DNA from: Neckera pumila
Taxonomy: Eukaryota; Streptophyta; Bryopsida; Hypnales; Neckeraceae
DNA length: 64,000 nt
NCBI GenBank assembly: GCA_963969595.1
Contig: OZ018409.1
Location: forward strand, 1,800,501-1,864,500
Direction of reading: 5' to 3'
Shown here: positions 1-11,357 of the stretch, one piece after another
How the letters are laid out: each line of letters begins with the position of its first letter
Position numbering within the stretch: the stretch's first letter is position 1
Notes under the pieces: generated by a model
What the model was told of the DNA's origin: nothing
Seen by the model: only the letters and a program-made list of their open reading frames with translations
Databases searched by the model: none
Translations under genes and position numbers: made by a program

Positions 1-1845
1 GCTTCAGTAAAGTTCGGAAAAAACACTTCTCAGAATACGTCATCAAAGGAAGAGGAGACTCCTTTGCAAGATGTAGCATTTGTGACAACTTAAAGCAGTT
101 ACGTGCATCATTTGCACTAGGATCAGAAGACTATCAACGAATTTAGAGGCGTTTTGAGAAGCACTTGTTTCTTCAAGAAGCCTGTCGCCATGCGTACTAT
201 CGTAGTAGATGGTTATTCAAATTGCGACCATCCCAACTGTTATCCATCATGCATGACAAAATGGACCATTCAAAAACAGCATGTCCTTCAGTAGCACGGA
301 AAACGAAGGCGCTAGATGGATTCATGAAACTCCCCGTCAAAGTGACGGGAATGTTTGCACATGGACACGGGGACGACAAATATGCACACTACAGTTTGGA
401 TGTGTTCCCGAACGACAGCAACTTCAGTATAGGATCAATCGCCAAACTTTTGCGAGATTTGGAAGCCCCCCCTGTAAAGTCCTCCCGCTCATTATTTGCA
501 AGGGCCAGGAGCACAGAGTTGTATCGCGCATTACTCAAGGGTAGTGAGATCTGTATCAATTCCTTGCGAAACGTTCCTTCCCAACCAATCGAACCTCTCC
601 CATTGCCACCAGTGTTACACATTCAAATGGACAACTCGTGGAGGGAAAACAAAAACAGGTATGTGTTTTGTTTCTGGTCCCTCTTAGTTGCAAGGCGGAT
701 TGTGAAAGAAGTGGTGGTATCGTTTATGATAGTGGGGCACACACACGACGACATCGACGCATCGTTCAGGCGGTGGAGCATGGCGCTCCGCGAGAAAGAC
801 CACCCAACCTTGCCATTGCTGATGCAATCGTACATGGAAATCAAAGAAGTTCCATTCATTCCTCACCTCATAGAAGAAGTGCCTGATTTTAAGGCATTTG
901 TGAAACCTTATATTGGAATGAACAAGAAACAACTCGTGGGTCACTCGAAAGGAAGGCAATACAAATTCTTCATGGACGACAATGGCTGGCCAATCATGCA
1001 ATACAAATTAGCATGTACCGACACTACGTGGTTGCCCAAAAACGGAGTGAAGTAATGGAAGGAAGATGCCAATCACAAACCTCTACTTCCCAAAGGTGAT
1101 CTCCATTGCGTGAAACCCAATAAAATGACTAACCAAGCAGAGATTGAGCGTGGCTTGGACGGATACATCAAACACTAGACCGACATATCAAAAGAAGACG
1201 GGACGGCCGAGTACAAGGCGCATGTCACGATTGGTGACATATTGGACCAATGTGAGAAATGCCATCCGTGAAAGCGTGGAAGAAGACGCCCCACTATCCA
1301 CGGAGTTGAATGATAGATTTTGGCCTCAAACTCGACAACCAGGGGATTTCACGACAGACCTCATGCAAGACGGACGCTCCCGAGAAGAACTCGACCTAGA
1401 AGACCCGTACATAGGCATTCTCGAAGGTAGGCCACCACGAGCGTACAACGTGGCCACCGATATTCGGGAAGATTTCTATGTATTTGTGAGAGCAGCGAAG
1501 AATTGTCCTGAACACGTGTGGCTTGGTAAAGCAATGTCGAATCCTGAATTTGACCCCGAAGCTGAACACTTTTGTGAAGTTCTAGTGCAATGGCTCATAC
1601 CATGCAGAACAGCCGAGCACGTGTGACAACTATACAAAGGGTGGGATACAAGGACCAATTTCAAATGGAAGATTGACAACAGGGCAGAATATCCTGACTA
1701 CATTTCAATGGATGCCATTATGGCATCTTGGAAACCGAAGAAGAACAACGGGGCCAGTTTTGTGGCACCTCGACAACAAGTGCAATTTGCGGTGGATAAT
1801 TTACGTCGCATTGCAGAGGAAGAACAACAAGGCCGAGAAGTATGA
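1..1845 (+). pseudogene. DUF7869-type protein, decayed and 5'-truncated
   Basis: Reading frame 3 runs in from the window edge. It holds a C-x2-C segment (RCSICDNLKQLR), then MHDKMDHSKTA, MFAHGHGDDKYAHYSLD, MDNSWRENKNRYVFCFWSLL and VGHTHDDIDASFRRWS, the landmark blocks of the DUF7869 family. The C-terminal part continues in frame 1 from about 1,240 (EEDPYIG-like and WKIDNRAEY blocks) to a TGA at 1,843. The gene is broken: TAG at 144, TAA at 1,053, TAG at 1,176, TGA at 1,269 just after a frame change, and TGA at 1,624 where a Trp is expected. The conserved D/H-rich motifs have led me to suspect a transposon-borne nuclease, but the family's biochemical role is not known to me. The N-terminus lies outside the window. 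Confidence 0.85.
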
Positions 1846-2450
1846 ATTCTCTGCAAAAATCATCACCTCTGTCGGCCTTGCCACTGGGTACATGCTATAG
1901 AAGTTAAATCTATACTTATAGTAGTACAAATTGTAATCACTTGCTTCATAGCATGAATATCGCTTGTGATTGTTGAGCTTCTTTGTAGACAGTAGCAAGC
2001 ATGTCCTCCACACTAAGCAATATCTGTACTAAGCACTTCATTCTCCACAAAATACAAACCTAGCTTTTTTCCTTTCATTTTTTGTCCATTCGAAAGGGCC
2101 ATATTTGAACTTCATATTTGTCGCTCTCGAGCTCAAGAATAGTACCCAATGACATCCATCCACCTACACTTCTTCCTATAATAACAACGACACCAAACGC
2201 ATCCCTTCCCATGCGGGGAGCAAAAGAAAAACCTGACTCAATAACTTCCACATTCCATGAACATTCTACATTCTACAAAATCCAAATAACTTGGGCTAAC
2301 TGCATCTATGGCAACCATCAAGGCATCACTTGCAAATCATATAGGAAAATTCATGCACTCATCTATGTGCAACAATTGATGGCATACAACAATGGCATTT
2401 GACCAACAACTTGATTGGCACACATCGAAAACATCGCAAAGGTCCTTGCC
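1846..2450. other. Intergenic, no gene seen
   Basis: This is the stretch between the DUF7869 relic and the tandem repeat. Short open frames exist (for example 2,118-2,402 on the plus strand) but show no recognisable motif, and nothing paralogous to them occurs elsewhere in the window. Confidence 0.5.
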
Positions 2451-2545
2451 GTCAAAATGGCACATTGTCAAAATGACAAGCGATCAAAATAGCACACCGT
2501 CAAAATGACACACCATCAAAATGGCACACCGTCAAAATGGCACAT
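2451..2545. repeat. 16-17 nt tandem repeat, about six copies
   Basis: Imperfect direct repeats of GTCAAAATGGCACACC run head to tail, with variants such as gTCAAAATGACAAGC and gATCAAAATAGCACACC. The array abuts the left border of duplication unit A. It is not repeated elsewhere in the window. Confidence 0.85.
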
Positions 2546-4189
2546 GGAATACCGCCATTTTAACGAAATATGCCATAATGGTTCTAATTCTACTGTAATC
2601 GACCACATGCACATTAGTTTTAGGATTGATTGACTTGCACAGTTGTTCAATTTCTGGACCGGAATTCTACAACTCACCAATAGTGATTGAAGTCCTGATT
2701 ATCACATCGCATTGGCGATGACAGTAGTTGAGGGTTCTAGCTCTGCCCAAGGCCCCAACCGCCTCTTGATTCTACTATGAATGTTTTAGTTGCGTTCAGC
2801 ATTTGGGCACTAGTTCTGGCCTTCATAGTATAGCCTTTTCTTTTTATACTAGGTTGGTTTGGAAGTGTGGTTCAGCCCTTCTTTTTTGGCACCATGGGGC
2901 CAAACTGCACCATTTCAAAAGAAATGTCTACTTTTCACCAGATAAAAGTAATTTTGTTTTGCCAAAAATTTTCCATTTCTCTCAAAAGTGTGGATGAACC
3001 CGCCAAATTTGGATGAAAAATCTGAATGGCTGACTCTGTTTGAACACACAAATTGGTTTCTGCAAATTGAACCTGCTGCCTCACATCTAAACCTCAATTC
3101 TCTCTAAACATTGACCCAAATGTTGTCTAGCTCAAAGTGGGCCTCAAAATTGTCTCCCTTACATGTGTGCTAAAGATCCTTGTTATTTCAAGCAGATTCT
3201 TGTCCTGACTAACCTACAAGTGAGTACGTGTAAAAGTTGCATCAAAGTGGACTTTGAACATGTTTCAAGTACTCACCAACTCTTTGACAAGTTCCTTGGC
3301 TAGGCCACATTTCCTTGTATCTATGCCAGCAAAGTTTAGTTTAAATTAATATGGAATATATGAGAACACAAGGTATTTGTTTGTTTTTTGCAGATAAGTG
3401 TAATTAATCTACAAAAAAGAATTCAAAAACACTTCTTAGGCAAGCATGAATTTAAAAAGAACTAAATGTTTGAAATGAATGAGTAATTGCTATTTGAGAA
3501 CTTGGCCACATTTCATTGGTAATTGACTACATTAGAAGGTCACCATAATCTTTCAAGGTTGTATTTGGCATTAAAAATCTCAAATTGGACTCACAATAGG
3601 TCATTGGAACGGAATTGTTGAGAGCTTTCTAATGGTATATCATACACCCAATTTGAATAAAACCATCAACTATGAGACTCAACCCGTTAAAGAACCAAGA
3701 ACATCACATTTGAAAAACAAAACATTTAACCTTGGAAGGACACTAAAACCCCACAATAGCAAATGGATGACTTTCAAGATTATTGAAGAGATGAGGAGTG
3801 CACACCTATTGGTCCATAAATTGGATCATTTCAAATGGCAAAATACCTTTGATGATAGGTCTCGCACTTTCGGAGTTAATGTAAAGATTACTTTGACAAC
3901 AAGGCAATCCTACCCCTTCACTTGTTTTACATGCCCCCTTATCACATAATAAGAACTGAATGCTATTTGTTTTGATTGTTGATGTTGACAGACTGAGACA
4001 ATACGGATTTCTTGACCTCGCCCGCACATGGAAGTGTGCCCCAGGTTTGTTGTCAGTTTTACGTGACTGGTTCCTTTTTTTTACAGTATGCAATGGGCCC
4101 TCTCCGATATTCATCAACAAAAATAACCAAGTTGACCTTGGGATGCGCGCCGAATTTATGATCGTCTACTGTGATAAGCTTGTCAATTT

Positions 4190-4567
4190 GACGAATTGCT
4201 TCAAGAGCTCTGGAAGACTTGGCAACACCTGATTGCATCAGGCCAGAATTAGGTTTGCGAATTTTTCTCGTAGCCTGGGACAAGTTGCTAAAACACATTG
4301 TCTGTACAAGTGTTGGAGCTTGATTGTCTGTTGGGTGGCAGCATGCGGGGGATTGGAGGCCTAGCCTTGCTCCTTCTGGGGAATTTGTTCTGTGTGATTA
4401 AAGGAAGATACCAACTTACGTACAAACAGAGCTGTTCTGTTGCGGATCGTCCTGCCGTGGATATGCTTGGTCGGAGCTGTGAGGAAAGTGCTTCGCTGCA
4501 GAAAATTAAAATGTCGGTTGACCATCGTGCTCGAACTGGAGTCTGGATCCTGACTAGCAATTCTTAG
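4190..4567 (+). other. Diverged 3'-side module (copy 1)
   Basis: Starting at GAAGACTTGGCAACACC, this block is clearly related to 13,373-13,723 within the same unit and is copied in B at 28,405-28,782. In the two diverged versions a frame reading GIGGLA-LLLG ... YKQS ... SCEE stays open despite a 6-nt indel. It could be an exon of an unrecognised gene downstream of each G gene, or simply old duplicated non-coding DNA. Coding status is unproven. Confidence 0.45.
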
Positions 4568-6050
4568 ATTACTGAATTTTTTCCATCCCAATTAGAGTTT
4601 ACAACTGGAACAAGTTCCCAGCCACAATCCTTGGCAGGAGCCCTGATAAGGTGAAATCATATTTCCTGCGCGTGTAAGTGCGAAAGGCAATTTTCCTGGA
4701 TGTCCCGCCGGGGTTATTAATGCACTTTCGTCCACTACTTGTAGATCAAATGAGTCAAAAGGGGATCATTCGATCGAAAGAAATGGTGATCAAGCTCAGA
4801 CTTTCAATTGCAGTTTTGTCAAGCCCTCCACCGACACATCCCAAGTGCCTAAAGCTTATTATGGCCTTAATTATCTTCCATGAAAGTGCAGACCGTTGAA
4901 AGTCAGCTGTGGACGGCAGATGCGGAGATCTAGATCAACTTGAAGGTGCATGCCAGGATCGATGGGAATTGTTTCTGTTAAGCTGTTTGCGAATTGAGAA
5001 GCGTCACTTGTAAAGCAAGGGAAGTACGGTCTGCGTATCCAGACATTTGAGGAACCCGCGGACGCCATTCGCTCGCAAGCAGCCGCCAATTCTCGTTCGA
5101 GGAAAGGACTGAGCGGTTATTCAGTAGGAGGGCCCACGGAAGGAGCTTCGAACGGAAATCAAAGGCTTGGAGTAACCCTTTTCCAGGTGGCAAAATCCAT
5201 TTTAGAAATGCTATTTAAATTCCACGAAAGTTTTGTTATATGAAAGTTTTGCACCCATTTGACAAACTTTTATTATCTATTTGAGTGTTTTTTTATCTAG
5301 TTGAAAAGAGGTCTTGAACGGGGGTAACCGTCTAACCGAGCTAAGTTGCAATAGTTTGGTTCCAATTTTAGAATGAAGCGACCCCCTCACTCATCTTCCC
5401 AAAGTCAATCTAGAGATGCATGTAAAAAAAAAAGATCTTCTATTTTGCGCTTGATTAATCTATCAACTACACGTTTCCCAACTAATTTGAGGCTTTAAAT
5501 TGCAAATATGAATTCAAAATTTGCAAATTTTATCATGCATGACAAATAAAAAATTCTTATATTTTCAATTCCCTAGGGATAAAATCGAAGGTGAGCAAGG
5601 GATCAATTCACCCTGACCAATTCCAAGGTCTATATGAACACCAAGCTCATCTCCTTTCATCTAGTGCTTTTCATCCACTTGACCACTTTTTATCTAGTTT
5701 TTATTGCAAATCAAGTTGTCAAATTCCATGTAATCAGAGTACTGAGTGAAGGTTGAAACCTTAAAATTGGCAAAGGCTTGTCAAATGTTTATTTATTTAT
5801 TTAGAAAAAGATTTCATATATTTTTAAAATATTAAATATTAAAAATATACTAACATTTTGTTATCTATTTTTAGAATCTATCATTCAACAATTTTGTATT
5901 CCAAAAATTGTAGAACTCAAGCCTCCTGGCCCTAGAAAAGAAAAAGACTAGGTTTAGTGACTTGCACAACAACCTTGTTCAAAAATATTGAAGCAAGTAG
6001 TGTCCAAACTAGTAAAATTGTTGATAAATAAACATTTATATACTTGTTTT

Positions 6051-6592
6051 CTAATCCCTAAAGGACCAAGACAGTTGCATTTGGCAACATAGTGCTTTTG
6101 GGAAGCTCACTACAAAATAATGGAATTTTTTTTTTTTTCTTTGAAATTTTCATACAATATGGGTACAAGGTTTTTCTTTAAGGCCCAACAATTTTCATAA
6201 CTATATTTCCTACATGTTGTACAATTCCAATTGATTTGAAAATTCTCAAATATGTAGCTGACTTGCCTTGAAGAATGAATCCAAAGAAGCACCACCAATA
6301 TGGACATTCTTTCATACAAATGTGATCTTGTGAAGTGCGGCTATTTAGGTTTTTTTGAAGGAATAAGAAAAGGATTTGAGTTAATTTAAACGCTAGTATC
6401 TTGCCCTCCACATAGTGGAAAATTTTGAACTTTTTCCACATCTTCTCAAACCAGCATAATACAAGATCCTATGGTTATATGTGCATGTCCAAAAATGTTT
6501 TTTTCTAAAATTTGGTACATATTTGTCCTAGAAATGGTAAGTTTTGGAGTGTTTTTGGTAAAAAAACATAGTCAAGGAACTTTACGGGTTAA
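6051..6592 (+). mobile_element. TTAA-family MITE, short subtype
   Basis: Left end TCCCTAAAGGACC and right end TTTACGGG followed by TTAA are degenerate forms of the CCCCTAAAGGACC inverted termini seen in better-preserved members (14,709, 32,898, 47,897). There is no coding capacity. Present in unit B at 30,266-30,807. Confidence 0.6.
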
Positions 6593-7945
6593 CATGTGTG
6601 AATGAACTTCATATAATTGTTTTGTGTACATCCATATCTGGCTTATAGAAATTAGACATTCATAATTCACATGCAGATGCTGCTTCTTTTAAGGTTTAAG
6701 GTTTAAAGATGTTTGATTTTGCAAGATTGTTCTAAAGGTTGATTTTGAATGATGAATGAAACGCGTAGTATAATTCACATTCTATCTAATATATATAAAA
6801 TAACAATTTCATTAATTTTTTGAGTTGGTGAATATCATTAACATTTATACACTTTATGATCTCAATATTTAACAAATTTCCTAATTGCACCAATAAGCAG
6901 ATTAGGGCTTAGGTTTGGTTTAGCCAATTTTTGGAATGACCTTTAAAAATTTATAGTGATGAATATAGAATCTACTTTGCAACCATAGGTCCTGTTTGAA
7001 GCCATGACAAAAGAAAATGTTGGAATGAAGGCATAAAGAAAAAAGAAAAAAGGCCTTGTATTATACTAGCCACTTATCCAAGTCTATATCCTATTACTTG
7101 TAAATCATAATTTTTTTCCATTCTACTCACATAGTTTGACACTTGTCCCAAACTTTATCAAATTTAGACAAATAGTATTCACAGTGGGGAAATCTTTTAA
7201 ACTTCATCCCAAATCTAAGCTTGGCTATACCATATTCAACCATATTCAACCAAACTATTCTAGAAAAGAAATACTCAACCTCTTAAATTATTGAGTATTC
7301 TTTATTGACAACAAGAATGAAATTATTGAAATTCATTATATAGCACCTTCAACCTTTACAAAAAATTTCATCAATAAAGGTTGACAATAGAACTTCTCTA
7401 AAGTGAACTTCCCTAAGACAATGACCTCTTTAAAGTGATGGAGCATTAATTGATTGGTCCTGCACTAGGCCCAATTCTAAAATAACACATCAGAGAAGTT
7501 CTTTGATAATCTTGAACATGGGGACTTAAGTCCGGTGCTCTTACTTTTGAAAAAAATTCTACTATATTTTAGTTCTACAAGGAATGGCCACAAGGCATTT
7601 TCAAGCAATTCAGCTACTATAGTACAAGGTTTGGACCAGTGTGTTGCATTATGATTGCAAAATAAAGATAGATATTCCATTAATAATTATTCTAAATATA
7701 TTCAAAGCAACCAATACATTATGGTTTTTTATTTCAAAATTTCAAATTAATCAATGCATTTAGGCCTTAATTTTATATTTTTTAAGTGAATTATTTCTTC
7801 ATTTTTTAGGAATCACTTGACAATAGAGAAATTATATTGTCTTATTGCACTCATCTAATGATCTAATAGTACAAAATGATTGGATAAAAATTTTACTTTA
7901 GTCATTATTACTTTTGTACATTTATTCATTTATTGTCTTAGAAAT

Positions 7946-8360
7946 CATTAAAGAAAACTTCAGACCTCCGGACGGCTACTCTACAGTCTTCTAAAGGACC
8001 TTGGAATAATGTTTTCCGCGCAGCAGTTTCTGCTATAAGAGTGGAGCAGGAACCAAAATTTGCGAATAAAAAAAAATAAAAAAAAACAAAAAACAAAATA
8101 TAAGAAAATCTTTAAAAAAATTTAAATTTAAATTTAAAATTATGTGAAATCTAACTGCTCCAGCGAGCAGTCATACACTCTGATTGCTCACCAAGGGCAC
8201 TTTCCAAGTTGACAGGCCATGCATGAAATAGCATGGCATGTCAACTTGGAACACTCTGATTGCTCACCAAGGGCACTAACCAAATTGACAGGCCATGTAT
8301 AAAATAGCATGGCATGTCAACTTGAAACGGACCTCCTGTAGGCTAAAATTTTCTCTAATG
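7946..8360. mobile_element. CATTA-ended MITE with internal hairpins
   Basis: The ends are inverted repeats: CATTAAAGAAAACTTCAG on the left; the right end, reversed, reads CATTAGAGAAAATTTTAGCC, followed by a GG.GG(T/C)CC-like block on both sides. The middle is A-rich and then holds two hairpins. There is no ORF. The same family occurs at 22,420, 32,157 and 50,929. Target duplication is not clear, so the superfamily is unassigned. Confidence 0.7.
8204..8325. repeat. Two tandem hairpins
   Basis: CCAAGTTGACAGGCCATGC, an 8-nt loop and GCATGGCATGTCAACTTGG form a 19-bp stem with one mismatch (8,204-8,249). A second, slightly decayed copy follows at about 8,280-8,325, separated by TGATTGCTCACCAAGGGCAC, which also precedes the first. 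Conserved in B at about 32,453-32,575. Confidence 0.8.
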
Positions 8361-9774
8361 GGTGTGACTTGCCAAAATTAGTTATCAGCGTAGTTAGATG
8401 ATGAAGAAAAAGACAACAAAAATTCTCAAAATAATATATATTTGATTATTCTAAGTTCATTACTAAAAAATGTAGTAATTTGAATTGGTGCAAATGTTTA
8501 AAAATCATGATAGAAATTGAAAATTTGAAAAAAATGTAACTTCAATGCATGTGACAATATAATTACTACACCCAATAGCTTAAAAAATAACTTCATATAT
8601 CTAAATTTGCATTTTAAGCAAGGTATAGATGTCCATAATAGCCAATACACTCAAGCTATATTTATTAAAATTGAAGACTTATTATAAGAAATAAATTGTT
8701 AAGCTATACAAATGATGACAAATACCATATGCAATATGAGGTATGTATTTTTGCTACTTCAATCATATTCAATCATGGGGCTACAAATAAGAATATTAAA
8801 ATACATAAAATTCTAATAGGACTATACCTTTTTGTCATCTACAATATAGAGTAGTACCTCATGCATGAAATTTTAGAGGAAATGATACTTTATTTGAGTG
8901 CAAGATAACTGCAAGAACATATCTAATGGAGGTCATCAAATCACATACACAATTCTCCAGATTTCAAACTATTGAATGCCACTAAGATATTTAGTCCTAT
9001 ATATTTGCTTCCATGATGATTCAATAGTTTTTACAAAAATGCTCAAATATGGCTTTAGACTTTTATTGAACTTTTTTTGTATACATGGATATTTTGGATG
9101 TCCATCGATTCAAATTGGAGCTTTGAATTTGTAGATATAGTCCAAACTTCATGTATTGGTTTAAGGATGCACCAAACTTAGACAATCTATTCTTCAATTG
9201 TCAACCATATTGGATGGTATCTTCACATGACAAAATTGTGTCAGGTTGTTCTCACAACTCCAACTTGTTCATTGTCTTGTGAGACAATGAGAGGCTCCTC
9301 AATTCAAAATCATATCAAATCATGTTGCAGAGGAATTTGAATTTGAAAACTTTAGAGACCCAAATGAGAATGACAAATTCTGCAATGGACTCAATCAATT
9401 TTAAAAACTTATAAGTCAAGTGGTGTGGTAAGTGAAGCCAATATGTTTAGTAATGATGTTTGTTGATTGCTAATTGCTAGCTTCTCACATATAGAGTAAA
9501 AAATTGGCATACCTACATACTTAAAAATTTATCTTGGGTTTGAATATTCTATAGGCTTTTGTTTTGTAATTGAAAATTTGAAATGAAATCAATTGTTTTT
9601 GGAAAATGTGCCTTGACAATCAAAAAAATTGGATGTTGACATTTTTTCAACCAAAATTAGGATAAGTTGTCCTTTAGACAATCAAAAATTAGGGGAAGTT
9701 AATATGGACATTTCTACGGAAGTTGTCAAATTTTGGTCCTGTGGATCAGTGGGTGGTCATTCGAGGGTAAAATA
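8361..9774. other. AT-rich, gene-free
   Basis: No coding signal seen. The block is collinear with unit B except that B carries a TTAA-flanked element at 32,898-33,823; the matching site here is near 8,663. Confidence 0.6.
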
Positions 9775-10605
9775 CGCTTCAGTACATGGTATCAGCCATG
9801 CCTGCCATGGCGGCCATGAAATTCAATTCCAGACTTTTTGCCTTGTTCACAGATTTAAAAGCTACCGTATGGGATTTGAAGTGTGATTGATCACGTGTTG
9901 TATCTCTTGAATGTCTGAGTGGCCCCTCTGCACGACCAAGTGGTTCCAAAAGAGCGTCGAAGGTGGCAAAGATTGAGAATTTTGAAGTCTTGCGCCCTGC
10001 ATACTGGCCCCTCTGCACGACCAAGTGTCAGTTAACAATAATCGTAGTTAACCTGCGTACAAAATGGATCCCAGAGGTGTACGTGCCGCAGAAATTTCGG
10101 AGGGCCGACTATAGTTTCTGTGACGGTTGCGCAAAGACCCAGCATTGAGCTTGGTCAACTGGTGAAATTATTCAGTTACTTCGCAGAGCACGACATTAAT
10201 GAAACTACCTTTCACGACTCTTGTAGACATAACTGCAGACAGAATTAACAGAAGACCTGAATCTTGACACTGGAACCATGCTCAATGTTATCTTGCTTCT
10301 GAGGATTCAATATGATAGCTAGATTTATCCCTGCAACTTCCCCTCGTCACCAAATTTAGCAATGACGTGCCCACGCAATTGCATGATAAAAAAATGTCTC
10401 TTGAAATATTGATTAGGCGGCGATTTTCAATTTCGACGTCTGCAAAAGTGACACACAGACTAGCTCGCCACCTCAGAGATGGGGGTCAGGCCGGTCTAAC
10501 AAAATTGTCCGCAGATGCTAGTTGTGATGGACTAAACTTCGCGGAGTTATTCTAAATATAACAAATCAGGCGTGGTTGGCCGGTGTAAAACTTGTGTGGC
10601 CTGGG
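9775..10605 (+). promoter_or_regulatory. Distal upstream region of G1, deleted form
   Basis: Conserved in front of all intact family members, starting with CCATGGCGGCCATGA-like text. Compared with G3, about 0.46 kb (the equivalent of 35,423-35,878) is missing. At the scar lies a 23-nt copy (10,005-10,027) of sequence found 85 nt upstream (9,920-9,942). Confidence 0.6.
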
Positions 10606-10743
10606 GATACGTACACGTCAAATACAGTAGATGGGACCCGGAAGATACAACGTGGTTTCAAATTGACGGTCAATTGTTAAGTCCGACGTTTTGAGGCCTT
10701 GGGTAACACCTTGTCTGTCACTCAGGGTGGCTTGCGTATAAAT
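10606..10743 (+). promoter_or_regulatory. G1 core promoter with TATA box
   Basis: TATAAAT at 10,737-10,743 lies 273 nt before the ATG. About 120-130 nt upstream of it is an ACGT pair (TACGTACACGTCA, about 10,607-10,620). The ACACGT/ACGT core is conserved in G2, G3 and G4, and is of the kind bound by plant bZIP factors. Function is inferred from position and conservation only. Confidence 0.6.
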
Positions 10744-11015
10744 GAATGTATAATCTCCATCGATTCAAACACAACCTCAACAGTCACTCGGCTATTCGAA
10801 TTCATCGATCATTCGTGCAGGTTTCATATTCTGAGTTTCTGATATAATCCTGTCAGAGATTCATTGCCGATTCAGCTTCCCAGTCATACAATCTGTTAGT
10901 GAGCTGTGAAGCCGTTGCTTAACATTTCATTCACGACAGTCACGTTGCTCTCTACAGCAAACTTCCAGAAACAAACTGTGATCGCACTTCGTGAATCTTG
11001 CAATTGGCAGAGATC

Positions 11016-11357
11016 ATGTCGCCCCTCGTGCAAACGAACACGCAGTTTGGGGACTCTGAAGGAGATGGGTCACGCACACCCAATCACTATTGCATAGGTT
11101 CAGGCTGCCCCAAATGCAATAGCGTCAGGAGATCGGCGGCTACCAGTACAATGCAAAACTACACACGTGCACGACAACAATCCCGTGGTTCTGATGATGA
11201 ATCACTGACAGAGAATCCATATTTTTGTGGACGATTTCATGAGCTTTCGAACTCTGACTTCGTAAGTGCGATGTTCAGAACTAGTGATTCCGAGCCCGAG
11301 CCTCCTCACAGATGCTCAGGGATACCTTGTAACGTCTGTGGAAAGACGTGGTGGTAA
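11016..11357 (+). CDS. G1: small HxCx4CxxC-repeat protein
   Basis: A 113-residue protein of a family I do not recognise. ATG 11,016 is chosen because the diverged paralogue G2 starts at the same place (GAGATCATG in both); an upstream TTG is not needed. H24-Y-C26-x4-C31-x2-C34 and H98-R-C100-x4-C105-x2-C108 are two equally spaced His+3Cys sets, suggesting two small metal sites, probably zinc. C71 lies between them. Conserved blocks are RTPNHYCIG, FHELSNSD and SDSEPEPPH; the protein ends in WW. No signal peptide or membrane segment is apparent, so a cytosolic or nuclear product is likely. No intron is needed. It differs from G3 at three residues (S40P, M46L, G102V). Confidence 0.75.
   Translation: MSPLVQTNTQFGDSEGDGSRTPNHYCIGSGCPKCNSVRRSAATSTMQNYTRARQQSRGSDDESLTENPYFCGRFHELSNSDFVSAMFRTSDSEPEPPHRCSGIPCNVCGKTWW

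Noticed and set aside
8160..8330. CRISPR-like repeat-spacer array
   Set aside because: Only two hairpin units, inside a MITE, in eukaryotic DNA.
11250..11335. GTAAGT inside the G1/G3/G4 coding sequence (after HELSNSDF) as an intron donor
   Set aside because: The nearest acceptor-like CACAG would give an intron of about 50 nt and remove conserved SDSEPEPPH; G2 has a weaker site and the frame is open throughout.
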